This document shows, piece after piece, positions 1-8,081 of a stretch of 33,703 bases of DNA. Within the stretch, counting starts at the first letter, position 1. Each line of letters begins with the position of its first letter. Both the position numbers and the translations under genes were made by a program. The notes under the pieces are model-generated. The model searched no databases and was not told where the DNA came from. It saw nothing but the letters and a program-made list of their open reading frames with translations. The stretch comes from Candidatus Limadaptatus stercoravium (GTDB lineage Bacteria; Bacillota; Clostridia; Christensenellales; CAG-917), in assembly GCA_018710835.1 (NCBI GenBank), contig DVJC01000080.1, forward strand, positions 1 to 33,703, given 5' to 3'.

Positions 1-3
1 TCC

Positions 4-189
4 ATGCCAAACATGATTGTGTCGGCATCTGATAAGAAGAAGCCGTCTTATAGAGGAAATACATATGATCTCAATCGGACGGCGAAGAAGCAGATCGTGG
101 ATCATTTTTACAACGAGAACGGCAAGCGAAACAGAAAAACCGTTGCTTACTTCGGGATCCCGAAGGAAGACAAAAATAAAGCGAGGTAA
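4..189 (+). CDS. Small basic hypothetical protein (start uncertain, may extend left of window)
   Basis: ORF in line with the downstream cassette; Lys/Arg-rich. Confidence 0.4.
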   Translation: MPNMIVSASDKKKPSYRGNTYDLNRTAKKQIVDHFYNENGKRNRKTVAYFGIPKEDKNKAR

Positions 190-194
190 AACTT

Positions 195-1295
195 ATGAGC
201 AACCTTAATCAACACGTCAAAAGCGACAAAGTGAAGTGGATCGTCACGGGCATTGCGCTTGTGCTGATCCTTGCGATCCTGGGTGGTGTTATCGCCGCGG
301 TGGTGACGGAGACCAATCCGAAAGAGTGGTTTGAAAAGCTCGTTGAGGAACATCCTGAAACGCCCGACGAGGAAACGCCGTTGCCGGATGAAGATGAAAC
401 TCCCGGCGCAGATTTCGAGACTAATATAGAAAACAGTGCGCAAGTTATGCTTGCGGTGGGTGCTGCTACAACGGCAGCAGAAGGACAGTATGTCGAAAAG
501 ACAATTACAGCAACCGTTTTGCCTGAATCTGCTCCCGACAAAACCGTTGATTGGTTTGTTGCGTGGGAAGACGGGTCTGATGCGGACATAGATAACTATG
601 TTCAGGTCATTCCTGATGCGGATGGCAGTTGTAATGCGGCGATTCGGTGTTATGCAGCTTTTGAAGGCACTATCGTTGTGACTTGCGTCACCCGTGATGG
701 CGGCTTTTCGGCGACATGTGAGGTTACTTTCGTCGGCGAGCCTTCCGAGATCACGTTTCAATTTAGCAATTACACGCCGGAAGTAGAGGATGGTGTGTAT
801 ATCATTCCTACGAATAAAAGTCTTGAGGTTCGTGCGGGCTTTTCAAACATTTTTGGTTCTGTAAAGGAAGATCTTGCTGTTTCTTGGTCTTTGGGTTTTG
901 AAGGCTCGATGTCTGTTCAGGTTACCCATTATGTCAGTGGTTCTTATGAGGGTTCGCGTGTCTTTGAAGCGACAGACGGCATTATCCCTATGCTTTCCGA
1001 TATTGGTAATGAAAGCTCTATGACAGGATCGATCAATGTTGTCAAAGAGGGACTCATGTCAATAGTAACAACAGCGGATACATATTTTTGGGGCACACCT
1101 AAAAACACTTTGGAGAATTGTTCTTTCAATTTGACAAGTGGTTCTTTAAGACGCAACGTTGAAATTCTGGAAGCGGATGGTTTCATCACGCTTACCGCAA
1201 AATGCTCGGAATATGATCTTGAAAAAACGATCAAGGTTAAGATTGAGTCTTCGGTGAGCGGAGTTAATCTCTCGCAAAGTTCTATTGTGTTTTGA
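195..1295 (+). CDS. N-terminally membrane-anchored protein with acidic Pro/Glu linker and probable Ig-like/beta-rich ectodomain
   Basis: TM segment WIVTGIALVLILAILGGVIAAVV followed by PDEETPLPDEDETPG linker and beta-rich sequence; GAGG SD-like sequence upstream. Confidence 0.75.
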   Translation: MSNLNQHVKSDKVKWIVTGIALVLILAILGGVIAAVVTETNPKEWFEKLVEEHPETPDEETPLPDEDETPGADFETNIENSAQVMLAVGAATTAAEGQYVEKTITATVLPESAPDKTVDWFVAWEDGSDADIDNYVQVIPDADGSCNAAIRCYAAFEGTIVVTCVTRDGGFSATCEVTFVGEPSEITFQFSNYTPEVEDGVYIIPTNKSLEVRAGFSNIFGSVKEDLAVSWSLGFEGSMSVQVTHYVSGSYEGSRVFEATDGIIPMLSDIGNESSMTGSINVVKEGLMSIVTTADTYFWGTPKNTLENCSFNLTSGSLRRNVEILEADGFITLTAKCSEYDLEKTIKVKIESSVSGVNLSQSSIVF

Positions 1296-1306
1296 GGCGG
1301 TGAGTT

Positions 1307-1927
1307 ATGGGCAGATATAAAGCGCAAAGAAGTATAAATGCTTTTGCAAAAGCGATTTCGTATATTATCTTGGTCCTGCTTTTTGTGGGCTTAATTGGCG
1401 CGCTTATATATTTGTTCGTGCGTCCGGAAGGAATGTTTGTCCGCTATGGCAATGAGATCATAGCGGACAACGGCAAGAATGTCGATGTTGTGATCGGCGG
1501 TGATGTCGTTACATTTGTGATCGAAAACAATTTTGGTTGGGGTGCTTATTCCGTTGATGATTGTAGTGTAACTATCATCCCGTATGTTGATGCAGCACAT
1601 AACTTTGAGTTTTTTGTTGACGGAGAGAACACGACATTTTCTTTTTCAGATGTAAAGGATTTTTCTGCTGCGTTTACCGAAAATGGCGGCTCTGTTTTAG
1701 TTACAAGCAACGGTACATTTGATCTGGTCTTTCGGCATAAGGATATTTTGTCAGTATTGGAAACAATTTACGGCGAAGACAAAGTTACTGTTCCATTTTT
1801 GGTTGACATTTGCTCATATCCGTATTTTGCAATTTCTGTGACATCACCTGATGCCAGTGAAAATATTATTATTCCGTTTAGGTGCGGTATTTGTATAACG
1901 CTTGATCCGTCGGAGGTGGTGTTCTGA
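1307..1927 (+). CDS. Single-TM protein with beta-rich ectodomain
   Basis: N-terminal TM AISYIILVLLFVGLIGALIYLFV; stop overlaps next start (TGATG). Confidence 0.7.
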   Translation: MGRYKAQRSINAFAKAISYIILVLLFVGLIGALIYLFVRPEGMFVRYGNEIIADNGKNVDVVIGGDVVTFVIENNFGWGAYSVDDCSVTIIPYVDAAHNFEFFVDGENTTFSFSDVKDFSAAFTENGGSVLVTSNGTFDLVFRHKDILSVLETIYGEDKVTVPFLVDICSYPYFAISVTSPDASENIIIPFRCGICITLDPSEVVF

Positions 1928-3390
1928 TGACGAGGGCGAGGATCACTGTTTCGTTTATAGTTATGCTGGTGATATGTGCGATCGCTTTGATGGGGGCGTT
2001 TATCCCGTCTTCTGTCGCATATGCCGCCGGAACAGCATATTCCGATGTGCTGGATGACCTTCATACCGACGAAAGTTTCAGTGAGGAGAATTATCCCGTT
2101 GTTGCGGACGATTATTCGTTGAAGGTCATTCAAGTCGCGGAATCTGTAGACAATGAGTTGTTCGTGTATGTCTATCAGCCGAGCGGTTTTGTGAAGCCGT
2201 TGAAGGCATCGTCGATCAATATATCCCTTGTTCCGCGTGAAAATATCTCTGATGTGAAAAATTATAAGCTTCGCCTGTTGAACTCTGACGGTGTGTTTTT
2301 CAAATATCTTGTAGAGGGTTTGACGGTCGGAACGGCAACAACGAGGTATTATACGATCCCGAGCATATTCCGCCCGTATGATGAGACGATAGACGAGGGT
2401 GCTGATCATGGCAACGAGATCACGGAAGTTGTCTATGAGGTCGCGAAAGAATACTGTTTCAGTACGATAAACGGGGAGCCGTTTTGCCGAGTGCTGGACA
2501 TTGAGACTATCGAGATCACGGATAAGTTTGTCGGGTTCGTAAGATACTCCAACGGTTTTGAACTCAATGAGTGGCGCACATCGTGTGACAGTCATTTTGT
2601 GGCATTCAACACCGATCGTGATATAGACCGGCTGCTTGAAGCGGATGTCTATTATACTTCACAATCCTACGAGTGGAATAGGCGCACTGATTGGATGAAT
2701 CCGAAAGAGACTTTCGGTGAAAAAGAAGATAATTATGCCTATCTGACTTATGAACAGAAAGTCGATCATACCGGAGATGGCTGGTGGGCGCCTACATATA
2801 CTTGGAACAGGATTGAGACCGTTGAAAATTTCATTGCCAACGAAGATATTGAACAGACTGTTTATACAGGCGCGCTTATAAATGTGAGCGTTGCGAATAA
2901 AATCACCGATGAGGGTAAAGCGGCCTTAGAAGGCAAACAGTGGATTTTACGTTTTTCAGAAACCGAGTACGGCACTGAAAATGGTGCGCTCGGTACTATG
3001 TATCAGTCTTCAACGATAGTCGGCGATGTGACGATCCTGCGCTTGAAGTTTGAAACGGATGGCGTTACGTACAATCTCGGTGTTGTAGACAATAAGCAGT
3101 CCGGTGATCCCGACAATCCTATCAACGAAGAAGAGATAAAAGCTGAGCCGACGGACATTATGAAGCTCATAATGCTTATTATCGGCATTGTCTTTATTGT
3201 TGTTTTGCTGGTGATCATTGCGCCTATACTGCCTTACATTATCAAGTTCGTGATATGGCTTATCTGTTTGCCATTCCGAGCTATTGCAAAACTTATTGAC
3301 GCTGCTAAGAAGCCAAAGGAAACGGGAACGGTTCAGAATGCGCGGAAGAAGAAACCGGTGAAGACAGTTTCGCAGACTAAACGCAAGTGA
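1927..3390 (+). CDS. Secreted protein with C-terminal membrane anchor and basic tail; candidate pIII-like adsorption protein
   Basis: Signal peptide (MTRARITVSFIVMLVICAIALMGAFIPSSVAYAAG), large ectodomain, C-terminal TM block (IMKLIMLIIGIVFIVVLLVIIAPILPYIIKFVIWLI), Lys/Arg tail. Confidence 0.65.
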   Translation: MTRARITVSFIVMLVICAIALMGAFIPSSVAYAAGTAYSDVLDDLHTDESFSEENYPVVADDYSLKVIQVAESVDNELFVYVYQPSGFVKPLKASSINISLVPRENISDVKNYKLRLLNSDGVFFKYLVEGLTVGTATTRYYTIPSIFRPYDETIDEGADHGNEITEVVYEVAKEYCFSTINGEPFCRVLDIETIEITDKFVGFVRYSNGFELNEWRTSCDSHFVAFNTDRDIDRLLEADVYYTSQSYEWNRRTDWMNPKETFGEKEDNYAYLTYEQKVDHTGDGWWAPTYTWNRIETVENFIANEDIEQTVYTGALINVSVANKITDEGKAALEGKQWILRFSETEYGTENGALGTMYQSSTIVGDVTILRLKFETDGVTYNLGVVDNKQSGDPDNPINEEEIKAEPTDIMKLIMLIIGIVFIVVLLVIIAPILPYIIKFVIWLICLPFRAIAKLIDAAKKPKETGTVQNARKKKPVKTVSQTKRK

Positions 3391-3398
3391 GGGTTTGT

Positions 3399-3785
3399 AT
3401 GGCATCGAGAAAATCAAAATTTCATTGCGTTTCCGAAGCGCAGAAAGCCGCAATTAGACGCAATTATGCTATTCGAAACATTGAAAAGGATAAAGACGGG
3501 AGAGTAGAGACATCATATCCACATTTCAGATACTACCGAAAATCAAGACACCCTGCTTTGATCGTCGGTGAGATGTCGTCTTCAAAAGGTAATGTTACCG
3601 TTGAAGAATATCGTTATAGAAAAGTAATGCATGCCGAAAAAGACGGTAGGCATTTGAATGAAAAGATCGAGCCGAATCCTGATCCGTCTGATCCTGATCC
3701 GATGTATATTGCGAAGCGAGTCAGGCATGATGAAAAGAGTAATTTTGCAAAAAAACCGTTGCCATGGGAGTATCCGGGCAAATGA
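3399..3785 (+). CDS. Hypothetical basic protein
   Basis: ORF 3387..3785; likely start at MASRKSKFHC (3399). Confidence 0.5.
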   Translation: MASRKSKFHCVSEAQKAAIRRNYAIRNIEKDKDGRVETSYPHFRYYRKSRHPALIVGEMSSSKGNVTVEEYRYRKVMHAEKDGRHLNEKIEPNPDPSDPDPMYIAKRVRHDEKSNFAKKPLPWEYPGK

Positions 3786-3787
3786 AA

Positions 3788-3845
3788 AAGTAGCGCCGCC
3801 AAACCTTTCGATTTGTTCTATTGTTTCAGTCGAAACGCGCTACTT
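3788..3845. repeat. Nested inverted repeat / long hairpin
   Basis: AAGTAGCG (3788-3795) with CGCTACTT (3838-3845); inside it TTTCGA (3806-3811) with TCGAAA (3830-3835). Confidence 0.6.
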
Positions 3846-3899
3846 AAGAAGATTATATTAGTATTATGCCGATATGTCAAGCATTAGGGACGGATGGCG

Positions 3900-3992
3900 A
3901 TGAAAGTATTGAAGAGTGTGTTGTGGCTGCTGCTCATCGTGGTGGCGGTCATCGTCGGAGGGTATTTCTTGTTTACTTGGACGGCGATCTGA
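3900..3992 (+). CDS. 30-aa single-TM protein, candidate small virion/coat or membrane protein
   Basis: ATG...TGA encodes MKVLKSVLWLLLIVVAVIVGGYFLFTWTAI; too short for the ORF track; lies just before the ATPase gene. Confidence 0.55.
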   Translation: MKVLKSVLWLLLIVVAVIVGGYFLFTWTAI

Positions 3993-4011
3993 TGTAACGG
4001 AGCAAAACGAG

Positions 4012-6261
4012 ATGAAGGGAAAACGCATCGATTACAGACACTTTATAGCATTGGGCATCACCGCCATGATCATCGTGGTGGTATGCCTTTGCTTTTGGTC
4101 GAGTGTGATTCGGGCAGGGCAGTCCTTTAAGGATCTCGGGCTGTCTGTTGCGTTTTACTTCGGTAAGATCTTCGGCATCGAAAACATCACCGCCACCGTG
4201 AACGATATCCCTGACGGCATGGATCTGACGGATCTGTTCCCTTTTACATGGGATGAGTTCCGTGATAAGGCAGCGGTTTATGGTGCTGCACTAATAAGCG
4301 CAGACAATCTTACAGCTTATCTTTCGGTTTTATTCGAGGTTTTCTATTGGTTCTTCGTCGTCCTGGCGGTGGTCATTCTGCCGCTTGTTGCCGTATTATT
4401 TATAGTCTTTAAGATGTTCGGTAAATCTGTTAATAATAAGTACGGACATGACACAAAACCTCTCAAAGCGTGGAAGATGATCTCTGCCGTGACGGTGTTT
4501 CCGGTTAAAAGGTTCTTTGTCTCAATGCACGAGTTTCTTGCCGAACATCGCAAGTATGTGTTTTTGTGGATCTTTTTGGCGGCTCTCGGACTCAATATCG
4601 TCACCGTGATCGTCGAAGCGTTGGCGTACTATTTCTATTTCGCCGTGAGCTTTGATGTCGGTTCGATTTACCGTCAGGTTTATAAGTTCGTCGTGGATCT
4701 CAGCGTCTTGGGGCGAGTTCCCGTCATTATTTGGGTGATCGTTGTCATTGTTGTTCTGAGCGTGATCCGCAAGAATATCGGATATAGCCGCCTGGAGCGT
4801 CTTGAAGGCAGGAACAGGGCATTCATTGGCGATCTGCCTATTGTCTCAATGCTTGTCGCCCCTATGGGCTACGGCAAGACGACGCAGCTTGTAGACATGG
4901 CATTGTCCGCGGAGATCATGTTGAGGGATAAGGCGTTGGAGCTGCTGCTGAAAAACGATCTGTTGTTCCCGGCTTTCCCGTGGATCGTGTTTGAGAAGGA
5001 ATTGGAACGCGCAATGACGGATCATGTGGTCTATAATCTCGCGACATGCCGTCGATATGTGAGGAGCTGCCGAGAGCAGTTCGAGCGTTATAACGAAGAC
5101 GAAGCCGTCAGGAAAGCCGTTGATAAACGCTATATAAAGCGCGGAGAGGCTCTCCCTGCGGCTTTAAGATGTTTCGGATACGATTTCAAACGCAACGCCA
5201 TGATGGCGGATGACGGGCTTTCTGTGAGGTCACTCTGGGATGTGCTTGAAACATATGCGCAGCTTTATCTGATCTACACTGTTGAGAGTTCGATGATCAT
5301 ATCAAATCTCGGGATCCGCACTGACGGAGTTCTTACGGACCTCGGGAATTTTCCGCTCTGGAATAATGAGCTGTTCCGCCGAGACAGCCGCATGATGGAT
5401 GCTTTGAGCCGTCATTCGCATATTCTTGACTTCGATATGCTGCGTCTCGGAAAGAAGATGATCGAGCGCAATGCAAAGTCAAATGCATTCGAGTTCGGCG
5501 TGTTGATCATGACGGAAGTCGGCAAGGAGCGCGGAAACATGCTTGAGACCTCCGAGATGAAGAAGAGTGACGAGGAAGCTAATCAAAAGAATGATCGATT
5601 CAACGAGTGGATGAAGATGATCAGGCATTCGGCGACGGTCGATAATTTTCCGTTCGTCAGGGTGATGATGGATGAACAGCGCGCAATGTCTCTCGGCGCC
5701 GATGCACGCGAGCTTGCATATATCATTGAGATCGAAGAGACCGGTGACCTGCGTCTTGCAATGCCGTTTTTTCAACTCGGAGAGATCCTTCATGCAGTGG
5801 TCGGAAGGCGGTTTGCAAAATGGTATGAGGATTTCAGATATCGGAGAGGTGACAACACACTTGTCAGTCATTTCTTGAAGTGGCTGGCGGCGGCGGAAAC
5901 GAGACATTACGAACGCATCTATAATACGTTTTCTTACAAGCGCGTGAGCGTCAAAATGCAGAACGGTAGCTTGGAAGGGGAGAGCAAAGAGCGGAAGTAT
6001 TATATCATGCCGAAAAAGATCTACTCGAAGCGATTTTCGACGGACGCTTACGCCGATTTCTTCTACGAAAAAGCGATCCGGTCCGAAGTCGGCATTGAAG
6101 ATCTCGAAGAATACGAGAGCGAGAGGGCGACGCTTCCTGAGCTTGAAGCGCAGCACAGTTATTTCATCGGCAACCTGATGAAGAACTTCGAGCTTGAGGA
6201 CAAGCCGCAAGACAGGGCAGTCAGCAAGCAGCCGTCAAGGATCAACGGCAAAAATCCGTAG
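4012..6261 (+). CDS. Polytopic membrane P-loop ATPase, Zot/pI-like or coupling-protein-like
   Basis: Start MKGKRIDYRHF at 4012 (in frame with ORF 3916). About four N-terminal TMs, Walker A APMGYGKTTQ (~4858-4887), Walker B-like FVRVMMDEQ (~5653-5679). Confidence 0.65.
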   Translation: MKGKRIDYRHFIALGITAMIIVVVCLCFWSSVIRAGQSFKDLGLSVAFYFGKIFGIENITATVNDIPDGMDLTDLFPFTWDEFRDKAAVYGAALISADNLTAYLSVLFEVFYWFFVVLAVVILPLVAVLFIVFKMFGKSVNNKYGHDTKPLKAWKMISAVTVFPVKRFFVSMHEFLAEHRKYVFLWIFLAALGLNIVTVIVEALAYYFYFAVSFDVGSIYRQVYKFVVDLSVLGRVPVIIWVIVVIVVLSVIRKNIGYSRLERLEGRNRAFIGDLPIVSMLVAPMGYGKTTQLVDMALSAEIMLRDKALELLLKNDLLFPAFPWIVFEKELERAMTDHVVYNLATCRRYVRSCREQFERYNEDEAVRKAVDKRYIKRGEALPAALRCFGYDFKRNAMMADDGLSVRSLWDVLETYAQLYLIYTVESSMIISNLGIRTDGVLTDLGNFPLWNNELFRRDSRMMDALSRHSHILDFDMLRLGKKMIERNAKSNAFEFGVLIMTEVGKERGNMLETSEMKKSDEEANQKNDRFNEWMKMIRHSATVDNFPFVRVMMDEQRAMSLGADARELAYIIEIEETGDLRLAMPFFQLGEILHAVVGRRFAKWYEDFRYRRGDNTLVSHFLKWLAAAETRHYERIYNTFSYKRVSVKMQNGSLEGESKERKYYIMPKKIYSKRFSTDAYADFFYEKAIRSEVGIEDLEEYESERATLPELEAQHSYFIGNLMKNFELEDKPQDRAVSKQPSRINGKNP

Positions 6262-6514
6262 GATTTTCGGGACGGAATGCCGCCTTGACGGCGGCTGCGT
6301 CGCTAAAATGCCCCGGCAGGGGCGGCACCAAAAGGGGGCCGGCCCTCTGCCCAGCGGCGAGCGAAAAAAGCTCGGGGGCGTGGGGGTATAATACCCCCGC
6401 AAAAAAAGAAAAAGACGGCTGCATGAAGCCGTACGTGCCGAGGAACGCGACCAGCGGTGAGGCACGACGGCGGTGGCAGCCGCAAAAGGTGTGCGCACTT
6501 GATACTGCGCACAC
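6251..6514. repeat. Stem-loop cluster between ATPase and rep; candidate replication origin/packaging region
   Basis: AAAATCC-gta-GGATTTT 6251-6267; GCCGCC-ttgac-GGCGGC 6279-6295; GCCCC-ggca-GGGGC 6310-6323; GGGCCGGCCC 6336-6345; CGAGC/GCTCG 6358-6374; GGGGGTATAATACCCCC 6382-6398; ACGGCT/AGCCGT 6415-6432; GTGTGCGCA-n8-TGCGCACAC 6489-6514. Confidence 0.6.
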
Positions 6515-6537
6515 TTAAAGACAACAAGGAGACGAAA

Positions 6538-7557
6538 ATGGCAGAGTCTTTATTTTGGCGTATGATGAAAGAGTGTCCGCGATTTGATTTCATTCGAGAC
6601 TATCCTCGGACGCATCGAGAATATCGCGGCATTAAGGATCTTTATGAAAACACCGAGTTCCTTAAAGCCATCCATGATGATATTTGTAAGGATTGCATCC
6701 TTCGTGAGGATTGCAAGCTTATCTCATATCGCCATTTCGTAAGGAAGAATGTGATAGTCAATAACTTCAATGACATGGACAGGGAAGTGATCGTCTTCAA
6801 AAAGCCGCTGATTTGCCTTGACGATGTGCAAAATGCGGAGTGCGGCGGCAAGAGCAACTACATAGACATCGACGGAGTGCTTGTCCCTCGCAACGAGAAT
6901 ACGCGATATAGCAAGTGGCTTGAAAACATGGATCGTTCGGCGGATCAGTCCTTAGACAGGTTTTACGGATATGCCTTGTCAAACAAGTGGGATTATTTTA
7001 TTACTTTGACGACAGATAAAATGAAAGTTGATCGCTATGACGACGCAGCAGTGAGGGGATTGTGGCGCGAGTGTCGGCGGACGCTGCAACGCTTTGATGA
7101 AAATGTGCGCATACTCATTGTTCCGGAACGTCATCAGGATGGTGCGTTGCATTTTCACGGCCTTGTCGGCATGGAGCGGCAGTGGGCGATGAAACTCGCG
7201 TTCAATCCCAGAACGGGGAAACAGATGTATTCGAATGCAGGAACTCCTTTATTCGAATTTCCGTTTTGGAAGTATGGCATGGCGACCTGCGCAATAATCG
7301 ATTTCGGCAAGCCGGGGGAAGAGCAGGACTTGTCGCCGGCGGCGCATAGACGGCGCGTGACGAATTATCTCATGAAGTACGTCACGAAGAATTTCGGGGT
7401 GGAGTACCGCAAGCGTCGTTTTTATCATACGCTCAATCTTTCGACGAAGACGAAAGAGGTGCTGAACCTTTCCGCCGAAGAGATCGAGGAGCGCTGCACC
7501 GGCATGACGGTGTATAAAGAAACGGAAGATTTCATAATACTCCGTCAGGAACTTTGA
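6538..7557 (+). CDS. HUH-family rolling-circle replication initiator (Rep)
   Basis: Motif I FITLTTD, motif II HFHG, motif III YLMKYVTKN. Start MAESLFWRMM at 6538 preceded by AAGGAG. Confidence 0.8.
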   Translation: MAESLFWRMMKECPRFDFIRDYPRTHREYRGIKDLYENTEFLKAIHDDICKDCILREDCKLISYRHFVRKNVIVNNFNDMDREVIVFKKPLICLDDVQNAECGGKSNYIDIDGVLVPRNENTRYSKWLENMDRSADQSLDRFYGYALSNKWDYFITLTTDKMKVDRYDDAAVRGLWRECRRTLQRFDENVRILIVPERHQDGALHFHGLVGMERQWAMKLAFNPRTGKQMYSNAGTPLFEFPFWKYGMATCAIIDFGKPGEEQDLSPAAHRRRVTNYLMKYVTKNFGVEYRKRRFYHTLNLSTKTKEVLNLSAEEIEERCTGMTVYKETEDFIILRQEL

Positions 7558-7587
7558 GGACAATTTGGGCATGTTGCATCGAAAAAA

Positions 7588-7605
7588 TTTTGAAAATTTT
7601 CAAAA
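7588..7605. repeat. 18-bp perfect AT-rich palindrome
   Basis: TTTTGAAAATTTTCAAAA. Confidence 0.6.
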
Positions 7606-7631
7606 AATTTGAGGGCAGAGAGGGTGGGATA

Positions 7632-7661
7632 CTATTCGCAAAACACAGCTTTTGCGAATAG
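7632..7661. repeat. 12-bp perfect inverted repeat with 6-bp spacer; candidate att/dif-like site or hairpin
   Basis: CTATTCGCAAAA-CACAGC-TTTTGCGAATAG. Confidence 0.65.
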
Positions 7662-7679
7662 AAAGGAGTTGAAAACGGC

Positions 7680-8029
7680 TTAAACAGCAGCTTTTTGAAA
7701 TTCAAACGCGGTTTTGACAATCGGTACGATTTGTACGTTGCCGGTTTCGACCGCCTGCGCGTTGCACGTTTTTGACCGCGGTTTTCACGGATACGGCTTT
7801 ATGCGTATCGGCTTGTTTTAAAGTCAGGTTTCGCGTTCGGTTTTTTGACGCGTTTTACGCAGTCCGTCTGCCGCGGATTTACGAGGTATTAGCTATTGCT
7901 TTACGCTTCTTTTCTTTAAGCCGTTTCTTTTGCGGTTTTATCCGCATTTGTCCTGACATCATTTGTCCTGACATCTCGAAGCAGCAGCGGCTGCGACCCC
8001 GTGCGGCAATGCTCCGGTATTTCGTTCAT
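7680..8029 (-). pseudogene. Decayed minus-strand coding remnant ending ...NAQAVETGNVQIVPIVKTAFEFQKAAV*
   Basis: Protein-like segments in different minus frames broken by stops/frameshifts; no intact ORF. Confidence 0.35.
7946..7975. repeat. 15-bp tandem direct duplication
   Basis: ATTTGTCCTGACATC x2. Confidence 0.8.
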
Positions 8030-8046
8030 GCGGTACGTTTTTTCGT

Positions 8047-8075
8047 TTGACTTCTGTCGCATAATTACATATAAT
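8047..8075 (+). promoter_or_regulatory. SigA-type promoter
   Basis: TTGACT (8047-8052), 17-bp spacer, TATAAT (8070-8075). Confidence 0.5.
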
Positions 8076-8081
8076 AAGCGC

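Larger units (their letters stand above)
1..7661 (+). mobile_element. Putative integrated inovirus-like (filamentous ssDNA phage) element, left end outside window
   Basis: Co-directional genes: membrane/secreted proteins, small TM protein, P-loop ATPase with membrane domain, stem-loop cluster, HUH Rep. Lower GC than the flanking chromosome. No integrase seen in the window. Confidence 0.55.

Noticed and set aside
6235-6593. Overlapping short ORFs around the stem-loop cluster
   Set aside because: Low-complexity translations of GC-rich hairpins on both strands; no SD-supported start.
1-7661. Conventional tailed prophage or ICE
   Set aside because: No portal, terminase, tail, relaxase or integrase in the visible part; gene set fits a small rolling-circle element better, though the left end is unseen.
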